A stretch of DNA of 64,000 nt, taken from assembly GCF_020740795.1 (NCBI RefSeq), contig NC_067294.1, positions 1,798,001-1,862,000 of the forward strand. Direction: 5' to 3'. Each line of letters starts with the position of its first letter. The stretch's first letter is position 1. The notes beneath the pieces are model-generated. The model ran no database searches, had not been told where the DNA came from, and saw nothing but the letters and a program-made list of their open reading frames with translations. This DNA comes from Apus apus. Its lineage: Eukaryota; Chordata; Aves; Apodiformes; Apodidae. The position numbers were made by a program, and so were the translations under genes. Shown here in pieces: positions 1 through 10,800 of the stretch.

Positions 1-820
1 TCTTTAAGACCTTGACTGCTGGTAAAGTCATAAATAGAGCTGTGGGGCTTAACAGGAAACCTTAACTGCTTGGATTCCCCCCTGGCAGCATCTGCTTGGC
101 TTGTCCCCAGCAGGGCTAGTAGTTATTGGAAACTCCCCAGCAGGAGCTTCTTGCAGGGCCCTTATGGTAAATATGAGTTACTTAAAATGTTCCTTGTGTA
201 CTTGACACCCAAACACAAGCTCCCTGAGGACGGCCCTGCCTTGCACCCCGGGGCTGGCTCCTCTCTCCCATGCCTGTCCCACTGCCTGCCCTCAGCCTTC
301 CCTGCCCTTGCTCCATGAGTCTGGCACAATCCAGGCTTTGTGGAGAGCTGTCCTCCCTGGGGCCACAGCAGAGCGAGGCTGGCAGGGGTCAGGGACTGAG
401 CTGGGGATGGCAGAGTGTCACCATCCTGTGCCATAAAATGTGTCCCCTCTCCTGTCTCCTCCACGCACAGCCCTCCTTATAGAAAAGGAGAGACTTTCTC
501 TTTGCTTTTAGTTTCAGTGCTGTGGGAGCCACGTAGGGTCTGGTGGTGGGGCCAGGGCACCACCAGCAGTCCCCCTGTGTCTGAGGAGCCCAAGCTCCAG
601 CCCTTCTCTTCCCATGCCAGGACTGCACCCTGTGGGAATGCCCGTTGCGCAGTGCCCTGGCACTTCTCCCTCCTGGGATCTGCCAGTTGTCCCCCAGAGT
701 GCCTGGAGGTGTCGTGTCCGCATCCGGCAGGCGCAGGGTGGGGACCCTGCGGTGGTGTCTGCCCAGCCTGATACCCTGACGCTCCCTTATCCCCTCTCTG
801 CAGCCCTTTGTTTCTTCCAG

Positions 821-912
821 GAAACTTTATAGCCATGAAAGGAGACTTTCCTTGGCTTGAATCACCTGTAATTTACCCTGATGTAGATTATAAGGAACTG
901 AAAGTTGAGAAT
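821..912 (+). other. Unidentified exon-like coding-potential segment
   Basis: A strong acceptor (tttgtttcttccag after a pyrimidine-rich tract from 781) precedes an open stretch reading MKGDFPWLESPVIYPDVDYK and onward to LKVEN, with ATG at 835. Base composition drops from GC-rich flanks to AT-rich, as in a coding insert. A weak donor (aat|gtgaag) follows 912. The protein family is not recognised. The frame stays open to 1134, but its composition becomes intron-like after about 930. It might be an alternative 5' exon of ACSL6, an exon of another transcript, or a retrocopy fragment. Confidence 0.3.
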
Positions 913-1271
913 GTGAAGGCAGAAAGTGGGATTTCGGAGCATGTCTGTGCAGGGTTTTGCACAGAGACGCGCTGGCCTTGTCCCACTCCCTGTGAGCCAA
1001 GGGCTTGTGGCTTGAGCTGGAGCTGTGCTGCCCGTCCTGTTCTGGCTATGCTGCCTGTCCTTGCCGTGGGCTGTGGCCACCACACAGCCCTCACCCTGCT
1101 GCGGGAAGGCAGAGCAAGCTCTTATCAGCCCTGAAGGTGCAGTTGTAGCTGGATCCCAGAGCCTGTCCCAGCATCTGCCTGCTACAGATAGCTGCAGCTG
1201 CATCCCTCAACGTACAGTTGTACTTGGCTGTCCTTTGGGAGTGAGCTGTTTGCTCCTGCTCACCCTTGCAG

Positions 1272-1450
1272 GGATCACAGAATCCCAGACTGGTTTGGGT
1301 CGGAAGGGATCTTAAAGCTCATCTCATTCCAACCCCCTGCATGGGCAGGGACACCTCCCAGCAGCCCAGGTTGCTCCAAGCCCCATCCAACCTGCCCTTC
1401 AGCACTGCCAGGGATGGGGCAGCCACAGCTTCCCTGGGCAACCCGGGCCA
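1272..1450 (-). mobile_element. CR1 LINE 3'-end fragment
   Basis: It begins gggatcacagaatcccag and continues tggtttgggtcggaagggat, then the GGCAGGGACACCTCCC and CCAAGCCCCATCCAACCTG blocks. These are the reverse complement of the CR1 3' region. It ends just before the acceptor of the candidate ACSL6 mini-exon. Confidence 0.88.
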
Positions 1451-1491
1451 TTCTGTAGAACGTGTCCTCCTCTCTCGTTTCTCTTCCGTAG

Positions 1492-1567
1492 ATGCTGTTC
1501 TTGTCAGTTAAGGCTGTCGGGGCTGGCAGCCCCAGGGCCCAGCAGAGCGGCGCGTTTGCGACGGCTG
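1492..1567 (+). CDS. ACSL6: Candidate upstream coding exon of ACSL6 (alternative N terminus)
   Basis: A pyrimidine-rich acceptor (tctcttccgtag) directly precedes an ATG at 1492. A GTGAGG donor follows position 1567. The 76-base exon leaves one base (g), which joins the ag opening the next exon to make GAG, so the reading continues as [11 protein letters not shown]. Mammalian ACSL6 has an isoform with a short N-terminal extension ending in similar residues before MQ. The predicted start MLFLSV is only loosely like that extension, and the following intron is just 63 bases, so this is a candidate. A 5' exon outside the window is equally possible. Confidence 0.4.
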
Positions 1568-1630
1568 GTGAGGGCCAAGCGCGTCCTGGCCAGCCCCCGC
1601 GGACCTGCCCTGACCCCCTGCCTCTTGCAG

Positions 1631-1851
1631 AGTTTGCCGTTTCGCTGCTGGAGAAGATGCAGGCTCAGGAAATCCTGCGGGGCCTGCGGCTCCCCGAGCT
1701 CGATGACCTCAGCCAGTTTTTCCGCAACCTGCCGGCCACGGCCCTGGTGGGCATCGGGGCCTTGGCCGCCGCCGTCGCCTACTGGCTGGCCAGCCGGCCC
1801 CGCGCCGTGAAGCCGCCCTGCGACCTGCGGATGCAGTCGGAGGAGGTGGAG
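1631..1851 (+). CDS. ACSL6: ACSL6 coding exon 1 (internal start codon at 1657)
   Basis: The acceptor is tgcctcttgcag before 1631 and the donor is gtgagc after 1851. Translation from the ATG at 1657 gives residues 1-65, ending in phase 0. It contains the membrane anchor ([16 protein letters not shown]) followed by basic residues and the conserved KPPCDL stretch. Bases 1631-1656 are open in the same frame (FAVSLLEK) and would be coding in the longer isoform. The exon is GC-rich with many CpGs. Confidence 0.93.
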
Positions 1852-4800
1852 GTGAGCCCAGGGGCTGCTGAACAGAGGGGCTGGCTTTCACCCCGTGCCT
1901 GGGGATCACCGCAGGGGATGGATGCCAGGAGGTGCTTTTCTTGGGCTCCCCACCCTCACCCTGGAACCCACCGTGTGCCGCGCTGCGCCAGAGGGCACTC
2001 CTTCATTCACCTCTTTTTTAATTTACTTTTTGTAAACCAGAACACATTAATTTATTCTAAATTCTCAGTAACACTTTGGTCTTAGCTTTGCTAAAACGTC
2101 TACAACTGCAGGTTCTCCCAAACCACGGGAAGGCAACAGCTGATAAGACCAAATCAGCCAGCGCCCCGTGTTTGTGCCCGTCACTGAGTTTGCTGCTGCA
2201 AACTTTGTGATAATAAGAAGAAGTAGACCCAAATCCACACTTAGAGGCTGAGGAGTTATTAATTTTCGTGCTTGCAAAAGGTTTTAAAGTTTAATTAAGG
2301 TGCTCCGTTTTAAAGAGCAGAAATATTTCTGAAAATTGTTTCCACTTAAATGAAATCTGAATGTGTGCTGAGAATTTTTAAAGCCTTTTGTGATGTCCCT
2401 TGTAAAATGTTACTGCCTTTAATTCCTCCTCAAATCTCTGTGGGGAAAAATCGACCATGTCCTGTGGCAACAAGCTGGGCCAAGTGCTCCTCTCTGGGCA
2501 GCTGGTTCTCCATGGTCCAGGGGTGGACATCCCACCTCTGCTGTCCCTTTGGGTGCTGGGGCAGGAACACGGTGGTGGCTGCAGAGGCTTCTCCAGCACT
2601 CGGGGAAGGTGCTGCTTTCTGGTGTGGGGTCTGCCCATCTCCCACCTGTGGGGTGGTGCTGAGGGCTGTGTCCCATCATGTCCCATCGTGTCACACAGGG
2701 CATGGCTGGGGCACGACGGTCGGTGATTGGGGACAGCCCGCAGCTGCTGACACACTACTACGATGACGCCAGGACCATGTACGAGGTCTTCAGGAGGGGA
2801 TTCAGCATCTCCGGTGAGAGACTGATAATTAGGTTATTATTTGCAACCTGCATTGTTTTGTCTTGAATGCCACTGAATTTTACTGTTCATCTCTTGGTAC
2901 CACGAGATCTCCTTGCTGCCACCAGCAGACAGCTTAACGCCCTGAGTGGTGCAGCATCAGCAGAGCTCATCATATGCTCTTCGTTTCCAGAGCATTTATG
3001 AATGCATTACATGGGGCTGATCCAGGCACAGATCTGTGGAACCCAACACAGCTCTTCCTCCACTGCCGAAGCTGGTGCTTGCTCCTGCTTGGTGCTGCCT
3101 TTTCATCCATAACTCCCCATCTTACCTCTCTCTCCACAGCAGGGCAGGGCCAGGGACTCTGCCAAGAGCCCTTAGGAAAGCTGAGCACCATGTATCACTC
3201 CATGGCCCTCACCCCACAACTGATGGTACCATCAGAGAGCTCTCACACACTCGTGAGACATCATTTCACACTCCAAAAAGCCACGATGACTCTTCCCTGC
3301 TCTGTCATAACTATTTCTGTCTCCAGTGCTTACAATATCCTGCCTCACTGAACACACCAACTTCACTGTCAGGTTACTATTTTTGGTGCCACCAAATTGC
3401 AACTATTCCACCCTGCAGGATGGGGGTAAATGACTAACTCAGTAGGTGTATGGAGGGATGAATCTTGTGCAGGTAATTACACTTAGCAAATTAATTGCCC
3501 CTCTCAAATATTCCTCCTGTCACATAGTGCTGGGTATTGTCTTACCCTGCTCCAGAGGCTGTGCTAAAAATAGCAGTTTTCTCTTTGAAGTGTTTAAATC
3601 AAAAGGCAGCGAAAGCCCTGGGGGCTGGTGTTGGGGATGGAAGCCTGAACAGGCACAAACACTCACACTGCCTCTGGAGAAGTGGCTTTTAATGAGACTG
3701 TCTGGGGACAAACTGCTGCTGTTCCCTCTGTAGCTCCAAGAGGAGGACTGAAGCAGGTGTCTGGGAGGTGCCATCAACTGCTCTTCCATCAGCTCCACTC
3801 ATGGGTTTAACTGGATCAAGCTTGCTGTGAGCTCTGCCCCAGAGTCCGCCCCCAGAACAAGAGATATGCTCTTGGAGGGCTCTGCTGCATCCCCACAGCC
3901 TGGCACTGGGCAGCACCTTGTCAGGCCCTGGCACAGGCTACCCAGGGCAGGGGTGGAGTCACCATCCCTGAAGGGATTTAAAAGCTGTGTAGATGGGGTG
4001 CTGAGGGACATGGTTTCTATGATGAATCATAGAATCACAGAGTGGTTTAGGTTGGAAAGGACCTTAAACACTATCTAGACCCAAACCCTTGCCAGGGGCA
4101 GCGACACCTCCCACCAGCCCAGGTTGCTCCAAGCCCCATCCAACCTGCCCTTCAACACTGCCAGGGATGGGGCAGCCACAGATTCTCTGGGCAACCTGGG
4201 TCTGTGTCTCACCACCCTCACAGGAAATAATTTCTTCCTAATATCTTATCTCAATCTCCCCTATTCCAATTTTAAACTGTTCCCCCTCATCCTGTCCCTC
4301 CCTGCCCTTGTCCCAAGCCCCTCCCCAGCTTTCCTGGAGCCCCTTCAGGCACTGGAAGGTGCTCTAAGGTCTCCCTGGAGCCTTCTCTTCTCCAGGCTGA
4401 ACACCCCAACTCTCTCAGCCTGTCTTCACAGGAGAGGTTCTCCAGGTACACTTCTGTGGCTCTGCTTAGTGATGACCTTGACATTGCTGTGAACAGTTGG
4501 ACTTGATGATCTTTCAGGTCTTTTCCAACCAAAACATGTTATGATTCCTGGCACTGCCCCCATAACTCCATTATCTCTGCTTGTGTCTTCCAGAAAATGG
4601 CCCATGCCTGGGGTTCAGGAAGCCCAAGCAGCCCTACCAGTGGCTGTCCTACAAGGAGGTGAGCTGGGCATGGCCCCCTGCAGAGTCCTGCCCAGCACAA
4701 GAAGGGGGTTCATTGGTAACATGCATGTGCTGAAGCAGAAGGCTCTTGATTCCCCACTTGGGCATGTCCTGGTGTTACAGAGGTGTGCTGGCTTTTGGGG

Positions 4801-7800
4801 CCAGCTCAGTGCCATCAGCCTGCTCTTGACAGTGGCACTGACATGCCAAAGCCATGGGATGTTGCCAACTAGAGGTCACCTGCTGGTCAGCAACCAGTGA
4901 CTTGTGATAATGTAAAAGCCTGGGCTTTCAGAGAGCAAATACAATCACGTGAGAGCCTCCCTGTATAAACTGTCTTCACCTGCTTTGGTATTGCTTATAT
5001 TCCTCTTCTGCATCTATTTTTTCCTCTCTAAATTCCAGGTGGCTGAAAGAGCAGAAGCTCTGGGTTCAGGGCTGATTCAGCAGGGCTGCAAGCCATCCAC
5101 AAAGCAGTTCATTGGGGTCTTTGCTCAAAACCGGCCAGAGGTGAGACTTTAAATTCAACTTGATGTTCTGTTAATAATGTTCCTGATTTGTGACCTTGTT
5201 GTGTTCTCCAAACTTGCTCTCAAGTGTGTTAAATTTATTCCCACAACCCCCTTCTCACCTTTGTGCTTTGATGTCCTCCTGCAGTGGATAATTTCTGAGC
5301 TGGCTTGCTACACCTACTCCATGGTGGTGGTTCCCCTCTATGACACCTTAGGTCCTGGAGCCATTCGTTACATCGTCAACACAGGTAAAAACAAAATTGA
5401 AGTCATCTTCTCAGAAACCAGTTTCATTGCTGAGAGCAGTTAATTTTCCTTTGTTTTCCCAGAAGATGGGTGATTTTACTCCTTAAGTGTCTTGAAGCCA
5501 CTGAGAGAGGTTTCTGGGGAGCTGTGTGTCCCCACGCTGGGTCAGGGCTGCCTCTGCTGCGGTTCCAATGTGTCTGGTTGTGCAGAGCTGTGGATGGGGC
5601 TGCTCTGGTTGCAGGAGTTACTCCACTGCCACCCACTCCTCTGCCACTTCATTTTTTGCTCCTTGAATTTTTTTAGCCCACGTGGTGGGCAACTTTAGTA
5701 TTTTGAACAGAATCCCAGAATAACTGGAGATGTCAGATACAGCTTTGACACCCATCGAGGTTGGCCAAAATGGCAGGTAATTGTTGGGGCTGTTCAGCCT
5801 GGAGAAGAGGAGGCTGAGGGGAGACTTCATTGCTCTCTACACTTGTGGTGAGGTGGGTGTTGGCCTCTTCTTCCCAGTGACCAGCAATAGGACAAGAGGA
5901 AATCGGGTCAAGTTACACCAGGGGAGGTTCAGATTAGATATTAGGAAGAACTTCTTCACAGTGGACCAGGCTGCCCAGGGAGGTGGTGGAAGCACCATCC
6001 CTGAAGGTGTTCAAAAAAGATGTAGACACGGTGATTGGGAGATGGTTTAGTGGTCTTGGGGAGTGTAGGGCTGATGGCTGGACTTGATGGTCTTGAAGGT
6101 CTTTTCCAACTTTGATGATTCTATGATTCTAATATTTTAAGAGAAATGTAAGCCCTATCCTAGGGTCTCTGATGTTAGCCTGAAGTGAGTAGCAGAACTG
6201 ATACCACGTAAGCTATGAGCCAGCAGCCAATCTTGCATTAAAAAAAAAGATTTACAGAAAACAGCTCATTTGGCTGCTTTTCTTCCAGCTGACATTTCCA
6301 CAGTCATTTGTGACAAACCTGAAAAAGCCAGAACACTCCTCGACCACGTGGAGAGGAGAGAAACACCAGGTCTGAGCTCCATCATCCTGATGGACCCCTT
6401 TGAGAAGGAGCTGACAGAGAGAGGGAAGCGCTGTGGGGTTCACATCCAGACCCTGCAGGAGGTGGAGGTAACTTTGCTCTCCCTCTCTTTTTATTACATT
6501 TTGTAGTCTCTGTATAAAAGGCAGTAAAATATAGAGGGACTTGTGAACTGTGTGGCAGGTTGAGTGTCTGGAGAACCCAAAAGAGCAGCTTGTAGCTGAT
6601 GATATTGATGCTCAGTTGCCTCTTAGTGTTATTCTTGTTGATAGGACCCAACATTTCAAACTTTTCTGCTCAAAGATACCAGCTGCTATTTAAGCCTGGG
6701 AAGTGAGTTGCTGTTCGAGACACTGTCCTCCTTCATATATGCCTACAGCCTCACACTGGTAGGAGACAGTCTGGATCCAGCTCAACCAACCCAAGGCCTG
6801 CTTGAAAACCAAGGGTGGCATTGCAGTTGATGCAAGAAACTTGGGATAGAAAAGATGACTTAAGTGTTAGCCACAAATTCTTCTGCTCTAGCTCACACTC
6901 CCCCTCAGGGGTTTGCAGCTGATTGTTAGCAAGTGGGTTACACCACAGGATTGAAAGTGGAAATCATTTTTTTTTGTTCATTCTCTTTCAGGACTGTGGC
7001 CGTGAGAGTCACCATGTGCCCGTGGTGAGTGCTGGGCTGATGTTTTCCCCACCTCCTGTTGGTGTCACTGAGGAGGGGGAAGCTCTGCTGGGGGCAGAAG
7101 CAGCCATGTGTCTGGGGGCAGGGGAGGAGCCCAGGGACCCTCCATACCATCCACTGGAGATGTGCAGCCCTTGCTTCATACCCCCCACCTGGGACACTTC
7201 ACTGAGATAGTTGATCTTTGCTGAACATGTTAATGGAACAGTAATTAAGTGCTCTTAAGCTGCACTAATCCCACTGCCAGGGGATGTGTTTGCACCCTTG
7301 GCTTCCTGGTGGGGATTCTGGAGCTCAGGAATGCTGCTTGGCAGTATTTCTCTGGGATGTTTTTTGGAAAAGTGTCTGGTTTTCGCTGGCTTCTCGTACC
7401 CATGCAAATCTTTCAAAAGCAGCCTTTGATTTTCCAGCCACTGATTTACCCATTGGTGACCCAAAGCCATGCACACATGCAGCAGTGCTGAGAATCCCAA
7501 GGTGCTGCTGGCCATGGGAGCAACTGGCAGCTTCAGAAGGTTGTCCCCTCCTGTGCACAACCACACATTCCCAGAACTGATCTGGAAATCAGTAAATTGT
7601 GTGGAGTTTTCCCACACACCTACAGGTCTAGATGGTGTCTTTGAAAAGACAAACTGCAAGACACATTCCACCAAAGCCTTCTTACACTCAAATGTGTCCT
7701 TAACAGAGCTGGAGCAAAACACAAGGGAGGGACACCTGAAGCAGCCTGATGACCGTGTTTTTAGGAGGGCCTTTTCCATTTGCCAAGGGAAATGAAAGCT

Positions 7801-10800
7801 TTTTGTGGCAGAGATGAAATACAATTGGTTTGATCTTTAAGTTTGTGCAATGATTACAGTCTGTCATTGACCCTTCTGCATTTGATTGATGTGATTTTCT
7901 TATTCTCCTTCTGTATTTCTAGCCTCCTCGACCAGAAGATCTATCAATTGTCTGTTTTACTAGTGGCACTACAGGTAAAAAAAAAAGGCATTTTAATCTT
8001 GAAATGTTAGAATAGATTATAAAATTAATTATTAACAACAACTCAATATGTGTAAGCATGTTATTATGCTGATAGGGCAATAATATTTCTATGCATTTCT
8101 AATATATAGTGATCTATGTGTACATACATTTCTGTAGCTTTGCAAATTTAAAATAATGGTGTATTTATTCTTCATTTGAATTCCCTGACCTACACTTTGA
8201 CAGCCCAGCCAGATTTTGCAGTTGTCTGGAAATCTGCCCATGTTTCTGCTTCCCATTTTGCAGTCCTGAAGCACTTGATTGATGAGCACTTATCTTCTGC
8301 AGATTTATTTAAAAAAAAAAAAAAAAAAGAATGCAGTTTTCCACACTCTGTATCCCAAGCACACCCGTGTCCCCAGCCCCACTGTGTTCTCTGTATTGTC
8401 CCAGCTTGCTGAGTGTTCCCATCAACTTGGTTTGGCCCTGGGGCAGACGTGCTGGGCTCAGGGACAAGCCCGGGCAGCCCACGCTGCTGGATTCCCATCC
8501 CAGCTTTTATACTTGCCTGCAGGGAAGGACCATGCTTGAGGGACTGCTGGGCTGGCCCTTCTGTGGTCCCCCCTGCTCTCAGGATTGCCTAAGGCTTGGT
8601 CCTACCCTAAGCACCTTCCATTTGGCCTCTGCTGGTGAAGGGAGGCAGAAGATGCCAGTTGACTGCATGGGAAGGGAGCTGCAGGTGCTGCTCATCCTGC
8701 AGATCAGGCTGGGCAGGAGGGGACACCTTCATCTTCCACCTCATGGAGAAGACTTGAGCGGCAGATCAGGTAGGTGGCTGCTTTACCCACTTCAAGTAAA
8801 AACTCAAAATGTATTAAAAGGCTTTGGTTAATTACCTTCCTTCTGAGTTTTGAGATCTGTGCCCTTCAGAGTGCCCAAGACACAGTGGGCGAGAGGAGCC
8901 TGTGGCTCTGCTCCAGCTCAGCAGAGGAAATTCCTGAAAGGAAAAGCTGGAGCCCAGTGCAGGATATGGAGGTCACAGCCCTGTACACTGTGAGTGCTGG
9001 CTGGGCAGTGCAGAGTGGCTGGGCACAGCTGGGAATTGGAGGAAACCAGAGGAGCTGTGCCCACAGCCACGCTGGGGCACAGTTTGGTCGTGTGGATTTT
9101 AAAGGGAAGAGGAAGTAATTTTTTTTTTTTCCAAGTCCCATTTTGGTTTATATTTTTATTTCTAAATAAGAAATTCTAAATAGAGAAGGGTGTTTTGATT
9201 TTCTTTTTTCTTTTCTTTTTTTTTTCCCGTGCAAATGCAATCATGAGCCAGTTTCTGACTTTGTGCTTTTCTTAGGAACATGCCTGAAGTTACAGAACTA
9301 GGCCAACCAGGGAGCTCATTTGCTTTCTCCCACCCAGACCCAAGATTGCAAATTCTGCAAATCAGTGCAAATCATCTGTGAACTAAACTCTGGCAGAGCA
9401 ATGCTTTGTGAACCACCAGCCCATCCTCTGCTGCTGGAGGACTTTGCACTTCACCCTCTGGCTTTTCCAGGGGCTGCAGTAATGCTCTGGTCTGTTTTCC
9501 GGGTTGTGTTTTGATGTAAAAGGCCTGGCTTTTTTGTCTAGCCCACGTCAGGGTATTTGCAATCACCAGATTTAGAGTGTTCTTCCAACAGATACATTCA
9601 TAAGTGCTTTTTCAATTCTGATGAGCTCTAAATATTTTTGTATGGTGTGAAACCAGTGGTCGCTCTAGGGCTTGTAACCTGGAAACTGTAGGATTGGAAA
9701 CAATTTTAGCTGTTTATTAAAGAAACCCAGAAGCAGACTGTGACCTGTGCTTTTCTTTGATAGGATCCCATGTCCAAATGCCTCCTCTGGCTGAAGGGAC
9801 AGATGGAGGCTGCTGAGCTCAGATGACAAGACCAGCTTCGTGTTGTACCCAGGAATCATCAGCAGTCATGCGAGGGCCAAAGGCACACGGGTGTCCCCAA
9901 ACCATCAGCATGCAATCCTTCATCCTCCAGAAAAGCAAACTGTCACCTCCTCAAGGATCCACCTCTAACCAATTGGATAAAAATCACATCCCAGCGGTTT
10001 CTCACAGCCTGACAAAGCACATCCCTGACTGCAGAGGCTCTGGGGAGGGAAGTGCCTGCATCTCAAAATGCTGATGGGTCACACCACTGAGTTACTGTTG
10101 GAGCTGCTACTTGTAGGCCCCATTGAATAACATGGAAAAGGCTCTTCTGTTGCTTCTGAGAAGAGTCAGAGCAGCTTGGCACCAAGATCAGGACCAACCA
10201 CCATTCCCAGGTTGTTATCCAACTGGACCATCACCCACCTGTGTCCGTACAGGACACTGGCACAGTGGATTTACAAGGAGATGCAAACTGGAGAGCAGTG
10301 GGACAGGTCTGGCATTGATTGTGTGAGAAGAAAAGCAGTATCTCTGCCAACCCTTTCCTCTCAAAGTTGTAGTTCTGGGAAAGGGTTATAGCAAGGGGCA
10401 CCTGTTCTGCTGGGTCAGCTCTTAAAACAGAAGAACTAGAGAAGGTCAAATTTTACAGGAATTCCCCAGCCCCGAAAGCTGGAGCTTCCACATGGTGGCA
10501 ATTTGTTCTGGATTTCTCCAGAGGAAGGTTATCCTGGCTCTAAAGCTGCTGCTCTGCTTTGGCACTGTCACCATGACAGCCTGCCCAGGATGCTGTGGGC
10601 AGGACCTGGGGGAAGGACCAGGGTGGTCACGCTGCTTCCAGGCATGTCCTGGTGATTTGAGCAGAGGAATTTGCATTACAGCCAGTGGTGGAGTAAGCAA
10701 GTCTGGGGTCTCAAGGCATCTGACAAATCATCCAAAAGAAGTCTGAAGAGCTGTGTGAAGGAGCAGGAGCTAGATCTGCTGCTGGTGTAGCCAGAGGATG

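Noticed and set aside
7255-7824. 189-codon minus-strand open frame in ACSL6 intron 7
   Set aside because: It shows no similarity to a known family, no splice or promoter context, and lies between two confirmed ACSL6 exons. Most likely chance.
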